Of a stretch of 64,000 nt of DNA, positions 47,688 to 60,280 are shown piece after piece. Below the pieces are notes generated by a model. That model made no database searches. It saw nothing but the letters and a program-made list of their open reading frames with translations, and was not told the DNA's origin. Each line of letters starts with the position of its first letter. Positions within the stretch are counted from its first letter, which is position 1. Both the position numbers and the translations under genes were made by a program. The DNA comes from a bacterium (lineage in GTDB: Bacteria; Chloroflexota; Dormibacteria; Aeolococcales; Bog-877). The stretch is taken from the NCBI GenBank assembly GCA_021791415.1, contig JAJYWQ010000058.1, positions 27,656 to 91,655 of the forward strand, read 5' to 3'.

Positions 47688-47699
47688 CGGGCCAGGGTA
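47685..47699 (-). promoter_or_regulatory. predicted -10 box TACCCT with leaderless GTG start
   Basis: Minus strand TACCCT-GGCCCG-GTG. Confidence 0.45.
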
Positions 47700-48014
47700 G
47701 TCGGACAGCACCCGCTCCGTCAGCTGGCCCGAGCTGGCTGACGTGGGTCCACACCTCGCGGCATCTCCCGGTGCGCCTGCAGGGAGCCCTGCAAAGCGTG
47801 CGCTCCCGCCGAGTCTTGGTCACCGTTCGCCACCACACCAGGACGCGGAAAGCCGACCTCGTCGGCTCCGCTCCGCCAACGGGTCACAGGTGGGTGAGAC
47901 GTTCCGAAGAGCTGCGCTGGCGCCGGCAACATCTGGGCCGGGCCTCGGCCAGTGGGCAACGCGAAGCCAGGCACCCAAGGCGCGGCCACGGCTCGGGCCC
48001 GGAAGCCACCTTCG

Positions 48015-48105
48015 TGGCGGAGCGGGAGGGATTCGAACCCTCGAAGGGGTTGCCCCCTTACGGCATTTCCAGTGCCGCGCCCTCGGCCAACTAGGCGACC
48101 GCTCC
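48015..48105 (-). tRNA. tRNA-Ser (anticodon GGA)
   Basis: Reverse complement GGAGCGGTCGCCTAGTTGGCCGAGG...CACTGGAAATG...TTCGAATCCCTCCCGCTCCGCCA; long variable arm; CCA encoded. Confidence 0.93.
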
Positions 48106-48164
48106 CGATCCCACGGATTCTACGGGGCCGGTGGCCCGGAATCGGTTTGCGGGCCGATTGGCGC

Positions 48165-48851
48165 ATGATGGCCGCGGCCATGCGCGACCAGCCCGCGATG
48201 CTCTTCGATCTCGACGGGACGCTGATCGACAGCGTCTATCAGCACGTCCTGGCGTGGCGCAGGGCCCTGTTCGACCAGGGCTTCGACCTCTCCGCCTGGC
48301 GGATCCACCGCCGGGTGGGGATGAGCGGGGGACTGCTTGTCCACGCCCTGGGCCGGGAGCTGGGGCACCAGTTCTCGGAGGCCCAGGTGCAGGAGGTCCA
48401 GGCAGCCCACGCCCGTTATTTCCAGGAGGTGGAAGGCGGCATCCATCCTCTGCCGGGGGCCGGTCACCTGCTCCAGGAGCTGAGCGGGCGCCGGGTCTTG
48501 GTCGCGGTGGCCACCAGCGGCACCCGACAGACCGCGGGTGCGAGCCTGCGGAAGCTGGGGCTAGGCCCAGAGGTGCCGGTGGTGACCCGGGACGAGGTGC
48601 CCTTCGCCAAGCCCGACCCCGACCTCTTCCTGGCTGCGGCGGAACGGGTCGGTGCCCCCGTCGCCAGCTGCATCGTGGTGGGCGACAGCGTCTGGGACAT
48701 CCTGGCCGCCCGCCGGGCCGGTGCCCTGGGAGTGGGAGTCCTCTCCGGTGGGTACAGCCGTCAGGAGCTGGAGGTTGCGGGGGCGTTTCGCGTGTACCAC
48801 GACGCGGCGGCGCTGGAGGAGAGGCTCGACGAGCTGGGGATCCGGATGTGA
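48165..48851 (+). CDS. HAD family hydrolase (phosphoglycolate phosphatase-like)
   Basis: 'AMLFDLDGTLIDSVYQHVLAWRRAL', 'VAVATSGTRQT', 'FAKPDPDLFLAAAERVG', 'VVGDSVWDILAARRAGA'. Confidence 0.92.
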   Translation: MMAAAMRDQPAMLFDLDGTLIDSVYQHVLAWRRALFDQGFDLSAWRIHRRVGMSGGLLVHALGRELGHQFSEAQVQEVQAAHARYFQEVEGGIHPLPGAGHLLQELSGRRVLVAVATSGTRQTAGASLRKLGLGPEVPVVTRDEVPFAKPDPDLFLAAAERVGAPVASCIVVGDSVWDILAARRAGALGVGVLSGGYSRQELEVAGAFRVYHDAAALEERLDELGIRM

Positions 48852-49522
48852 GGGCGTCCCGTCTGCGCATCCTGGCCCTCGCCCTCGGCTCCCTGGCTAT
48901 CGCCGGGTGCCAGGGCTCGGCCTCCCAGCAGAACCGGTCTCTCCCCCCGCCGCCCGGCGGCACGGCTCACCTCACCGTTACGGACGGCGCCTATGCGGTG
49001 GAGGTCATGGCGGGGCCGGCGAGCCAGTCTCAGGCCGTCGTCGCGGCCAGCTCGGACCGGACATCCACCTCGTATTCCGTCCTGGTGACCCCGCACGGCT
49101 CCTACAGCCTGCGCTTCTCGGGGAGCCGCGAGGGGGCCCAGAGTTGGACGGTATGGCTCAGCCGCAGGCCAAGCTGGTCGGTGGTGGTGCAGGGGGGCAC
49201 CACCCACCTGGTCCTCGATCTCACCGTCCTCAGGCTGAGTTCGCTGACCATCGCCGGGGGGGCCTACACCATGGTTGTCGACCTGCCGCCTGCTCAGGGG
49301 CAGGTCCCGGTGAGGGTGACCGGTGGGGCGAACCGGATCTCCTTCGTCATCCCGACGGGTTCCAGCGCGACGATGCTGGTCGGCCCGGGGGTGAGCCGGG
49401 TCCAGGGAGGGAGGCCGGAGGGACCCCGCCGCTACGTTTTCGGAGCGAGCAGCCCTTCGCCCGCCGGGTACCGGATCTCAGTCACCAGCGGCGCGGCTCT
49501 GGTGGTCCTCTCCACGGGCTGA
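48848..49522 (+). CDS. hypothetical lipoprotein
   Basis: GTGA overlap with upstream gene; lipobox 'LALGSLAIAGCQGS'. Confidence 0.65.
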   Translation: MRASRLRILALALGSLAIAGCQGSASQQNRSLPPPPGGTAHLTVTDGAYAVEVMAGPASQSQAVVAASSDRTSTSYSVLVTPHGSYSLRFSGSREGAQSWTVWLSRRPSWSVVVQGGTTHLVLDLTVLRLSSLTIAGGAYTMVVDLPPAQGQVPVRVTGGANRISFVIPTGSSATMLVGPGVSRVQGGRPEGPRRYVFGASSPSPAGYRISVTSGAALVVLSTG

Positions 49523-49546
49523 GGGGCGCCCCCTCGGGCCGGAGCG

Positions 49547-49635
<89 letters not shown>

Positions 49636-49681
49636 CCGGAGGCAAGATTGTAGGCCAGCCGGGGCCGCGCCTCCGCTTGAG

Positions 49682-50509
49682 TCACGGTCTTTGCAGCTGA
49701 GCCTTGATCCAGGACCCGATCTCCCGGGCGACCCGCGGCCCCTGTGGTTCGTGCAGGAACTCATGGCCGCAGTCCTCAAAGTTCAGCCAGCTGCCTTTGT
49801 ATCGCCGAGCCACGCGCCCCACGGCGGCGGCCGGGATGGTGCGATCCAGGCCGCCGGAGACGCAGAGCAGCGGCCCCGCAACTCTCGCGGGATCCACCGG
49901 CACCCCGGGAAAGTAGGCCACCCGGAGGGCCCGGCCGGAGTCGGCCACTCCCTGGCGGTAGACCGCCGCACGTAGGTGCTGGGGGACGTTGTTGAGGAAG
50001 AGCGCGTTGGCTTGGCGCAGGGTCGGCTGGAATCTGGCCCCGGCCAGGATGGCACGAAGGCTGCTGAGGGCGGCCGGCAGGGTCTGCAGCCTGGGAGCGG
50101 CCGCCGGGATCCCCCTCGGGGGAAGCGGGGCCAGAAGCACGACCGCAGGTGGTCGACGCAGCTCCGCCAGTTTCAGCGCCAGAAGTCCGCCCTGGCTGTG
50201 TCCAAGCACCACCGCCCCCCCACCGAGGGCATCGAAGACGGTGAGAGTGTCGACGAGATAGTCAGCGAAGGTGATGGAGCGGGGGTCGTGGGGCGGGACC
50301 CCGAGACGGCCCCGCCGTGCCAGGGCCAGGGCCGGGAAGCCCATGCTGGCGAACTCAAGTAGGAAGGGGGTGGCGTACTCCGGGACATTGGTCACCCCGT
50401 GCAGCCAGAGAATGGGCGGGAGCAGGGTCCTCCGCTCGGGCCGCACCTCGACTCCGGGGTAGCCGGCCACGGTGACCGCCTGGACGGTGAGGGGACGGGT
50501 CGGGCTCAC
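49682..50509 (-). CDS. alpha/beta hydrolase
   Basis: 'PPILWLHGVTNVPEYATPFLLEFASMGFPALALARRG', nucleophile elbow 'VLGHSQGG'; GTG start overlapping the tadA stop. Confidence 0.82.
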   Translation of the reverse strand: MSPTRPLTVQAVTVAGYPGVEVRPERRTLLPPILWLHGVTNVPEYATPFLLEFASMGFPALALARRGRLGVPPHDPRSITFADYLVDTLTVFDALGGGAVVLGHSQGGLLALKLAELRRPPAVVLLAPLPPRGIPAAAPRLQTLPAALSSLRAILAGARFQPTLRQANALFLNNVPQHLRAAVYRQGVADSGRALRVAYFPGVPVDPARVAGPLLCVSGGLDRTIPAAAVGRVARRYKGSWLNFEDCGHEFLHEPQGPRVAREIGSWIKAQLQRP

Positions 50510-51006
50510 TGGCGCAGCCGCTGGAAGAAGCCCTGAAGCAGGGCCGCCGACTCCGGCGCCAGGCAGCCGCCGGACACCACCGGGTGATGGTTGCCGCCGG
50601 GGTTGGACAGCACATCGTAGACGCTCCGGTCGGCGCCCTTGCGGCGGTCCAGCGCCGCGTAGACCACCCGGGAGACGCGGGCCAGCAGGGCGGCCCCGGC
50701 GCACATCGGGCAGGGTTCGAGGGTGGAGTAGAGGGTGGCGCCCTCAAGCCGCCAACCTCCCACCCTGCGGCTCGCCGCCTGCAGCGCCAAGAGCTCGGCG
50801 TGGCGCGAGGCGTCCCGGCGTACCTCCACTTGGTTTGAACCCACCCCCAGGATCCGTCCCTCCCTCTCCACCAGCGCACCCACGGGCACCTCCCCACGTC
50901 GCCCGGCCGCCCTCGCGAGGCGCAGGCAGCGCCGCATCAGCGCGACCTCCCAGTCACTCCAGGAATCGGGGACCGGGGAAGGGCCCGTTGGCAACTCCGG
51001 CTGCAC
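50506..51006 (-). CDS. tadA: tRNA-specific adenosine deaminase
   Basis: 'GEVPVGALVEREGRILGVGSNQVE', 'RHAELLALQAA', 'LYSTLEPCPMCAGAALLARVSRVVYAA'; SD GGAGGAGG. Confidence 0.93.
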   Translation of the reverse strand: MQPELPTGPSPVPDSWSDWEVALMRRCLRLARAAGRRGEVPVGALVEREGRILGVGSNQVEVRRDASRHAELLALQAASRRVGGWRLEGATLYSTLEPCPMCAGAALLARVSRVVYAALDRRKGADRSVYDVLSNPGGNHHPVVSGGCLAPESAALLQGFFQRLRQ

Positions 51007-51019
51007 TCGCCCCTCCTCC

Positions 51020-51025
51020 TATAAT
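51020..51025 (+). promoter_or_regulatory. consensus -10 box TATAAT for tRNA-His
   Basis: TATAAT 18 nt upstream of the tRNA-His 5' end. Confidence 0.5.
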
Positions 51026-51037
51026 TGCCCCCCGCGC

Positions 51038-51115
51038 GGTGGCTATAGCTCAGTTGGTTAGAGTGCCAGGTTGTGGCCCTGGAGGTCGAGGGTTCAAGTC
51101 CCTCTAGCCACCCCA
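51038..51115 (+). tRNA. tRNA-His (anticodon GTG)
   Basis: G-1 plus GTGGCTATAGCTCAGTTGGTTAGAGTGCCAGGTTGTGGCCCTGGAGGTCGAGGGTTCAAGTCCCTCTAGCCACCCCA; CCA encoded. Confidence 0.95.
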
Positions 51116-51272
51116 TTCATGGAGACGGCCGGACCGCTCTCGCTCACTCGGGGCTCACGCCCGCCGAGGGCAAGACCGCTGTGGTATCCTCGGGACGACC
51201 CAGGGTTCAGCTGGAGCCGGACCTTCCGCGCGGTGCGGACCCTGTGGCGACTTCCAGGAGGCGATTGCACAA

Positions 51273-51539
51273 GTGCTAACGGGTGATGCCAAGCTCGCGG
51301 TCATCGACGAGCACCGGCGCCACGAGGGGGACACCGGGTCAACCGAGGTCCAGGTGGCGATCTTCAGTGAGAGGATCCGCCAGCTCACCGAGCACCTCAA
51401 GGAACACCCCAAGGACCACCACACCCGCCGGGGCCTGCTGAAACTGGTGGGGAAGCGCCGCCGCCTTTTGGACTATCTGATGCGCACTGACATAGCACGC
51501 TATCGCGCCCTGGTTGCCAAGCTGGGGCTGCGTCACTGA
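51273..51539 (+). CDS. rpsO: 30S ribosomal protein S15
   Basis: '[56 protein letters not shown]'. Confidence 0.97.
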   Translation: MLTGDAKLAVIDEHRRHEGDTGSTEVQVAIFSERIRQLTEHLKEHPKDHHTRRGLLKLVGKRRRLLDYLMRTDIARYRALVAKLGLRH

Positions 51540-51765
51540 GCGGGATCTGTAACCGGCAGATCGGGCCCTCGCCCGCGGCCGGTCGGTTTATCGAGATGCT
51601 GCTCTCGGGAAAGGGAGCGGCTGCGCCATCGGTCGTCGGGCTGGCGCGATTGGAGACTGGCGATTTGAGCCGAGCGCAAGTTCAGCTCTCATCCCCATTC
51701 CCTAATCGCGCCCCTGGACCGTTGCCCGGCCACCACCGTCCCGGGGAGCAGCGAGAAGGAGAAAG

Positions 51766-53899
<2,134 letters not shown>

Positions 53900-53907
<8 letters not shown>

Positions 53908-54541
53908 GAGCGGGCCCAGCACGACCCTCGGTCCCGAGGCGCGGCTGCGCCTCGTGGCCGAGGAGGTGGAGCGGTGCCAGAGGTGCCCGCTCCACCTCAC
54001 CCGCACGCGGGCGGTACCGGGCCAAGGTCCGGCCACGGCCCGTCTCATGGCGGTGGGGGAGGCGCCCGGGGAGCGGGAGGACCTGGAGGGACAGCCCTTC
54101 GTGGGCGCCGCGGGCCAGCTCCTGACCCGCCTCTTGGAGGGCATCGGGCTGAGCCGCCAGGACATCTTCATCACCAACGTGCTCAAGTCCCGGCCCCCGG
54201 GCAATCGCGACCCGCTGCCTGAGGAGGTGGCGGCCTGCGCCCCCTTCCTGGACGCCCAGGTGGAGATCATCAAGCCACAGGCGATCCTGCTGCTCGGCCG
54301 CCATGCCCTGCAGAGGCTGATCCCCGGGGCTCCGGGCATCAGCCGCTGTCACGGCCAGGTCCTGAAGGTGGGGGAGAGGAGCTACTTCCCCTGCTACCAC
54401 CCGGCGGCGGCGCTCTACAACTCCCAGCTCCTCGAGGTTCTGGAGCAGGACTTTCGGCTGCTGCGGCGCCATCTCGACCAGCTGGCAGAGCCGCCGGCAC
54501 CCCCTCCTCCAGCCCCACCCGAGCAGCTTGGACTCTTCTGA
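53900..54541 (+). CDS. uracil-DNA glycosylase (family 4-type)
   Basis: 'CQRCPLHLTRTRAVPGQGPATARLMAVGEAPGEREDLEGQPFVGAAGQLLTRLLEGIGL...ITNVLKSRPPGNRDP'. Confidence 0.94.
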
Positions 54542-56180
54542 GCCGACCTCACTGCTGGGGCCTCCCAGGCCTGGCACTGTCCGCTTCCTTCCCCTGGGAG
54601 GGGTCGGGGAGATCGGCAAGAACATGGCCCTGCTCGAGTGCGGCTCGGATGCGCTGCTGCTGGATGCCGGGCTGCGCTTCCCCCAGCCCCAGGAGGTGGG
54701 GGTGGACATCATCGTTCCGGACGTCGGATTCGTCCTGACCCGCCGGGACCGGCTTCGGGCTGTCCTGTTAACTCACGGGCACGAGGACCACATTGGTGCC
54801 CTGCCCTTCCACCTCGCTGAGCTGAATGTACCGGTGTACGGCACCGGGGTCACGCTGGGGCTGCTGCGCAACAAGCTGGAGCGCCGCGGCCACCGCGGGA
54901 CACCGGATCTCCGGGAGGTGCGGGAGGGCCAGCGGCTCAGGCTGGGGGCCATGGAGGTCGAGTTCCTGAGGACGACACACAGTGTGCCGGGCAGCTGCGG
55001 GCTGGCCATCTGGACTCCTGCGGGCCTCGTGGTGCACACCGGCGATTTCAAGCTGGACCAGACTCCGACCCAGGGTCAGCCCCCCGACCTGGAGCGGCTG
55101 GCGCAGCTGGGTCGCGAGGGTGTTCTCCTGCTTTTGAGCGACAGCACAAACGCCCCCAACGCGGGCCTCACGCCATCTGAGGCGACGGTCAGGCCCGCGC
55201 TGGAGGCCGTCATGGCGAGGGCCGAGGGAAGGGTGGTGGTGGTCACCTTCGCCAGCAACCTGGCGCGTGTCCAGCAGGCGCTGGAGCTGGCCTGGGCCGC
55301 CGGGCGCCGCTCCTGCCTCGTCGGCCGGACCTTGCTGCGCAACTTCGCCACCGCCCAGAAGCTGGGCCTGATGCCGGTCCAGCCGGGGCAGATGGTGGGG
55401 CCCAGGGAGCTGGCCAGGACTCCTGACCGCAACCTCTGCCTGGTCGCCACCGGCAGCCAGGGAGAGCCGCTTGCCGCGCTGAACCGGATCGCCGCCGGCA
55501 CCCACCCGTTCCTCAGGGTGCACCGTGGCGACACCTTCGTCCTGGCAGCCAACCCCATACCCGGCAACGGCGCGGTTGTCGGGGCCATCGTCAACCTCCT
55601 GGTCGCCCAGGGAGCGACGGTGCTGGCGGGGAGTGCCGATGGGGTCCACGCCAGCGGGCACGCCGCCGCAGAGGAGCTGCGCTACGTCCTGGAGCTTCTC
55701 CGGCCGCGCCACTTTGTGCCCGTTCATGGAGAGCCGCGCCACCTGGCGGCCCACCACCAGCTGGCCCTGGAGGCGGGGCTGGACCCCGCCAGGGTGGCGG
55801 TGATCGAAGACGGTTGCGCGGTCGAGGTCGAAGTCAAAGGGCTGCGGCTGGCGGGATGGGTTCCCCCCTCCGAGGTGCCCATCGCCGAGGACCAGCGGGC
55901 GCATCCCGGCAGTGCCACGGCGCACGAGGTCGTGGAGGTGGTCCTCGGCCAACGGATGAGAACCTGGGTTGGGGGGCCGTACCTGGCCACCGGGGGGGTG
56001 CGGGTGCCTCTCCGCGGCGACCACCGGAGGTGGCGACAGCACCTTCCCGGGACGGCCGGCGGGGCCGGACAGCTGGCATCCCTGGGCCGCCGGCTCAGCT
56101 CGCTGGCCGAGGACGAGTGGAGGTCCGCCGGCGGCGATCCGAACTCGGTGGTGACGGTGGTCACGCTGGCCGAGGAGTGA
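54528..56180 (+). CDS. rnj: ribonuclease J
   Basis: 'RFLPLGGVGEIGKNMALLE', 'LTHGHEDHIGALPF', 'SDSTNAPNAGLTPSE', 'FVPVHGEPRHLAAHHQLA'. Confidence 0.95.
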   Translation: MDSSEPTSLLGPPRPGTVRFLPLGGVGEIGKNMALLECGSDALLLDAGLRFPQPQEVGVDIIVPDVGFVLTRRDRLRAVLLTHGHEDHIGALPFHLAELNVPVYGTGVTLGLLRNKLERRGHRGTPDLREVREGQRLRLGAMEVEFLRTTHSVPGSCGLAIWTPAGLVVHTGDFKLDQTPTQGQPPDLERLAQLGREGVLLLLSDSTNAPNAGLTPSEATVRPALEAVMARAEGRVVVVTFASNLARVQQALELAWAAGRRSCLVGRTLLRNFATAQKLGLMPVQPGQMVGPRELARTPDRNLCLVATGSQGEPLAALNRIAAGTHPFLRVHRGDTFVLAANPIPGNGAVVGAIVNLLVAQGATVLAGSADGVHASGHAAAEELRYVLELLRPRHFVPVHGEPRHLAAHHQLALEAGLDPARVAVIEDGCAVEVEVKGLRLAGWVPPSEVPIAEDQRAHPGSATAHEVVEVVLGQRMRTWVGGPYLATGGVRVPLRGDHRRWRQHLPGTAGGAGQLASLGRRLSSLAEDEWRSAGGDPNSVVTVVTLAEE

Positions 56181-57376
56181 CCCGCCGCCCGATCCTCCTC
56201 GTGGCGGCCGCGCTGGCTGCGCTCCTGGGCTTCGCCGCGGTCCAGGCATGGCGGCCCCTGCCGGGGCCCCGGGTCGCGGGGGCGATGGCCTCCACTTATG
56301 TGTTCCCGGGCCCGCCCCTCAAGCCGGACTGGCCCGCCTTTGGGCAGGCGGCGCTGGGAGTTGACGGGGTCGGGGTGGTGGCCACCTCGGGGGCTCAGAT
56401 CCCAGTCCCCATCGCCAGTGTGACCAAGCTCATGACCGCCCTGGTGGTGGTCAGGGCGCATCCGCTGGCTCCTGGGCAGGCCGGCCCCGAAGTGCCACTC
56501 ACCCAGGCGGACCAGGCCCTGTACGCCCAAGAGCTGGCGGCGGGCGACTCCGTGGTCGCGGTCAGGGCGGGGGAGACCCTGACCGAGCAGCAGCTACTGG
56601 AGGGCCTCCTGGTCCCCTCGGCGGACAACCTGGCGCGGGTGCTGGCTGATTGGGAGGCCGGTTCGAGGTCCGCGTTCGTGGCCCAGATGAACCGGGAGGC
56701 TCGGGCCCTGGGAATGCGCCACACCACCTTTGCCGACAGCAGCGGGTTGGACCCCGGAAGCTCGAGCACCGCTACCGACCTGCTTCGGCTGGCCGCCGCC
56801 GTGATGGCACAGCCGGCACTGGCCGCGGTGGCCGACATGCCCACCGCCACCCTCCCGCTGGCCGGGGTGGTGCACAACTACGACTACGTCCTGGGACAAG
56901 CCGGGGTGGTGGGGCTGAAGACCGGCTGGACATCCTCCTCCGGTGGTTGCTTCGTGGCCGCCGCCCGGGATCGGATAGGCGGGAGGGAGCAGGTGGTGAC
57001 GGCGGCCGTGCTGGGCGCTCCCGGAGGGCCCATCGCCGCGGTCAGGTCGGCGGAGGCCGCTGCGGTGCACCTGCTGGAGTCGGCGGTGGCCCGCTTCACC
57101 CTTCGAGCGGTGCCCACCGCGGTCCCGGAGCTGGTCTCGGGCTGGCACCCGGCGGTCCCGCTCCGGCCCAGCCCCGTCCTTGACGTGGTCGGGTGGCCGG
57201 GGCTGGCGCTGCAGGTCCGGCTGCGGCGCCTTCAGCTTGGCGCCGGGCTCCATCAGGGAACGGCGGTGGCCGAGATCGAGGTTCGGTCTGACGCCGGCCC
57301 GGTGGGCACCACCTGGCTCAGGCTCCGCTCCGCCCTGCCGCCGCCCTCCCTCTGGTGGCGACTCACCCACTTCTGA
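56177..57376 (+). CDS. D-alanyl-D-alanine carboxypeptidase (S11 family)
   Basis: 'PIASVTKLMTALVV' (SxxK), 'LLVPSADNLARVL' (SxN), 'GLKTGWTSSSGGCF' (KTG). Confidence 0.93.
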   Translation: MTRRPILLVAAALAALLGFAAVQAWRPLPGPRVAGAMASTYVFPGPPLKPDWPAFGQAALGVDGVGVVATSGAQIPVPIASVTKLMTALVVVRAHPLAPGQAGPEVPLTQADQALYAQELAAGDSVVAVRAGETLTEQQLLEGLLVPSADNLARVLADWEAGSRSAFVAQMNREARALGMRHTTFADSSGLDPGSSSTATDLLRLAAAVMAQPALAAVADMPTATLPLAGVVHNYDYVLGQAGVVGLKTGWTSSSGGCFVAAARDRIGGREQVVTAAVLGAPGGPIAAVRSAEAAAVHLLESAVARFTLRAVPTAVPELVSGWHPAVPLRPSPVLDVVGWPGLALQVRLRRLQLGAGLHQGTAVAEIEVRSDAGPVGTTWLRLRSALPPPSLWWRLTHF

Positions 57377-57491
57377 AGTGCGGGCCGGCAATTGCCGAGC
57401 AGATGTGCGAGCCGGCTGCTAGACTGCGGCCTGCGGGCGGCTCCCCAGTTCACGACCCACCAGCGCCGCCCCAGGGCGAGGAACCTCATAC

Positions 57492-59744
57492 ATGGCGACC
57501 ACAAGGCGCCGGACGCCACCCCGGGCGGGGGGCTCCCGGCCCCGCACCAGGCGGCCTGCGAGATCGACCAGGGCCGCACCCGCGGCGCCCCGTCTGACCC
57601 CCGGCCAGAGGCGCGAGCTCTCCGGCATCGGCACCCTGGCGCTGGGGGTGATCGGAGTCATTCTCCTGGGCTTCCCCCAGGCGCCCTTCGCGCACGCCTT
57701 CGCCCGCGCGGTCTCCGCGGGGGTCGGCATCGGCGGCTGGATCGTGGGGCTGGCCCTGATCGGCGCCGGGCTGGCGATGCTGGCCAGCCGGGGCCCCAGG
57801 CGCAGCCTGGGAACCGTGCTGGCGGCACTCACCGTGAGCTGCCTGGCGGCCATCGCCATGGCAGCTGTGAGCGGGGCCGGCTATGGAGGGGCTTTGGGGC
57901 GCGCGATCGGCCCCCGTGCCGCCACGGTCGTGGGGGCGCCCGCCACGTTGGTGGCACTGGCAGCCCTGGGGCTGGCGGGACTGGTGGTGGCCCTCGACCT
58001 CGCACCGTCGCGGATCTCAGGTGCCGCCCTGCTGGGCGCCTCCCGGCTCCTGGGGTCGCTTTTCGCCTCGGCCGCGCCGGCGCCAGTTGCCTCCCTGCCC
58101 ACTCCGGCGCCCACGCCACTTGACCTTCAGATGGGGGTCCCTGAATCGGAGGGTCCGGCGGTGGATGGCCCGGTCCTCCCGCCGGAGCCGTTCCAGCGCA
58201 TCTTCGAGGAGCTGGAGGTGGAGGCGGAGCCCGCCAGCACTCCGGCGACCGCGCCTCTGCCGGTGCCGCCGCCTGTCGACCTCGAGGATGACCCGGAGGG
58301 GCCCGAGCCGAACTGGGTGATCCCCAGCCTGGACCTTCTGGACTCTGCGCAGGGGAAGCGGGAGCGGCTGCGGGACGAGATCCGGAGCCGGATCAAGACC
58401 ATCGAGGCCACGCTGGCCAACTTCGGGGTGGACTCCAAGGTCATGGGCGTCAACGCCGGCCCCACCGTGACCCAGTACGAACTCCAGCCGGGTTCCGGGG
58501 TGCCGGTCCGCCGGGTGCTGGCGTACCAGACAGACCTCTCCCTGGCGCTGGCTGCCCCCATCCGCATCCAGGCTCCCATCCCAGGCAAGTCGGCAATAGG
58601 CATCGAGGTGCCCAACAAGGCGGCCCAGCTGGTGACCCTCAAGGAGGTGGTCCAGGCCCCGTCTTTCCACGAGATGAAGAGTGGACTCTCGGTGGCCCTG
58701 GGGGCGGACGTCAGCGGGCGCCCGGTGCTGGGGGACCTGGCGGCAATGCCCCACCTGCTGATCGCCGGCGCCACCGGGTCGGGGAAGAGCGTGTGCATCA
58801 ACGCCGTCCTGGCCGGGCTCCTGCTGCAGTCCACCCCCCGCGACCTGCGGCTGATCCTGGTGGACCCCAAGCGGGTGGAGCTCAGCAACTTCGCCGGCCT
58901 GCCTCATCTCCTGGTGCCAGTCGTGGTCGAACCCGAAGGGGCGGTCGCTTCCCTGCGCTGGGCGGTGGTGGAGATGGAGCAGCGCTACAAGCTCTTCGCC
59001 GGCAACGGGGCCCGCAACATCACCGTGTTCAACGAGCGGGCGCCGCAGCTGGGCCTCCGGCCCCTGCCCAAGATCGTGATCGTGATCGACGAGCTGGCGG
59101 ACCTCATGATGGTGGCCGCCAGCGAGATCGAGGACCTCATCTGCCGGATCGCCCAGCTGGCGAGAGCGGTCGGCATCCATCTCATCGTGGCCACCCAGCG
59201 CCCCTCCGCCGACATCATCACAGGGCTCATCAAGGCCAACATCCCCTCACGGGTGGCCTTCGCCGTGAGCAGCGGGGTGGATTCCCGGGTGATCCTGGAC
59301 GAGATGGGGGCGGAGAAGCTCCTGGGACGGGGGGACATGCTCTACCTGCCCATCGACGCCGGCAAGGCGACCAGGCTGCAGGGGGCCTACGTATCCGACC
59401 GCGAGCTGGACCAGTTGATCGGCTGGTGGAAGGCGCAGGGCACTCCCGCCTATCAGGAGGAGATCCTCCAGGCGGCCGCCCTGGGCCCGGTCCCTGCGGA
59501 TGGGGCCCAGCGCCGGGACCCCCTCTTCGAGCGCGCCGGGAGGATCGTCATCGGGGAGGGCCGAGCGGCCACATCCCTGCTCCAGCGCCGGCTGCAGGTG
59601 GGCTACACCCGCGCGGCGCGTCTTGTCGACCAGCTGGCGGAGGCCCGGGTGGTGGGGCCATATGAGGGGAGCAAGTCGCGGGAGGTGCTCATGACCCTGG
59701 CCGAGCTGGAGCAGCTCCTGGACTCCGGCGAGGGGGACGAGTAG
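57492..59744 (+). CDS. ftsK: DNA translocase FtsK/SpoIIIE
   Basis: N-terminal TM region; Walker A 'LLIAGATGSGKSVCINAVLAGLL'; 'LRLILVDPKRVELSNFAGLPHL'; C-terminal gamma winged helix. Confidence 0.96.
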   Translation: MATTRRRTPPRAGGSRPRTRRPARSTRAAPAAPRLTPGQRRELSGIGTLALGVIGVILLGFPQAPFAHAFARAVSAGVGIGGWIVGLALIGAGLAMLASRGPRRSLGTVLAALTVSCLAAIAMAAVSGAGYGGALGRAIGPRAATVVGAPATLVALAALGLAGLVVALDLAPSRISGAALLGASRLLGSLFASAAPAPVASLPTPAPTPLDLQMGVPESEGPAVDGPVLPPEPFQRIFEELEVEAEPASTPATAPLPVPPPVDLEDDPEGPEPNWVIPSLDLLDSAQGKRERLRDEIRSRIKTIEATLANFGVDSKVMGVNAGPTVTQYELQPGSGVPVRRVLAYQTDLSLALAAPIRIQAPIPGKSAIGIEVPNKAAQLVTLKEVVQAPSFHEMKSGLSVALGADVSGRPVLGDLAAMPHLLIAGATGSGKSVCINAVLAGLLLQSTPRDLRLILVDPKRVELSNFAGLPHLLVPVVVEPEGAVASLRWAVVEMEQRYKLFAGNGARNITVFNERAPQLGLRPLPKIVIVIDELADLMMVAASEIEDLICRIAQLARAVGIHLIVATQRPSADIITGLIKANIPSRVAFAVSSGVDSRVILDEMGAEKLLGRGDMLYLPIDAGKATRLQGAYVSDRELDQLIGWWKAQGTPAYQEEILQAAALGPVPADGAQRRDPLFERAGRIVIGEGRAATSLLQRRLQVGYTRAARLVDQLAEARVVGPYEGSKSREVLMTLAELEQLLDSGEGDE

Positions 59745-59748
59745 CCGC

Positions 59749-59763
59749 TACCCTTGTGGCATG
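59749..59763 (+). promoter_or_regulatory. predicted -10 box TACCCT with leaderless ATG start of yajQ
   Basis: TACCCT-TGTGGC-ATG. Confidence 0.45.
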
Positions 59764-60255
59764 GCCGCCACTGAGCACTCCTTCGACGTGGTGTCGGACT
59801 TCGATCGCCAGGAGCTGGTGAACGCGGTCGAGCAGGCAAGGCGGGAGATCTCCACCCGCTACGACTTCAAGGGGGTGGTCGCCGAGATCGACCTCCAGGA
59901 GAAGGAGATCATCATCCTGGCGGCGTCCGATGGCCGGGCCGATGCGGTGCTGGACGTCCTCAAGAGCAAACTCGTCCGCCGCAACCTCTCGCTCAAGATC
60001 ATCCGTCCGGGCAAGCCGGAGCCGGCGGCCAAGGGCAACGTGCGCCTCGCTGTGGCCATCCAGAAGGGCATCGACGAGGACTCGGCCCGAGATCTCAGCA
60101 AGCGCATCAAGGCCGCCCATCCCAAGGTGCAGGTGCGCATCCAGGGTGAGGAGCTCCGCGTCGTCAGCCGGGACAAGGACACCCTGCAGGCGGTCATCCA
60201 CGACCTTCGGGAGCTGGACCTGCCGCTGCCGCTGCAGTTCACCAACTACCGCTGA
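59761..60255 (+). CDS. yajQ: YajQ family nucleotide-binding protein
   Basis: 'HSFDVVSDFDRQELVNAVEQARREISTRYDFKG...RNLSLKIIRPGKPEPAAKGNVR'. Confidence 0.95.
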   Translation: MAATEHSFDVVSDFDRQELVNAVEQARREISTRYDFKGVVAEIDLQEKEIIILAASDGRADAVLDVLKSKLVRRNLSLKIIRPGKPEPAAKGNVRLAVAIQKGIDEDSARDLSKRIKAAHPKVQVRIQGEELRVVSRDKDTLQAVIHDLRELDLPLPLQFTNYR

Positions 60256-60280
60256 GGCAGCGCCCGCCTCTCGGCCGAAG

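Noticed and set aside
46474-47838. 454-aa minus-strand ORF
   Set aside because: Overlaps the better-supported membrane protein and GH15 frames; low-complexity Gly/Arg/Pro composition.
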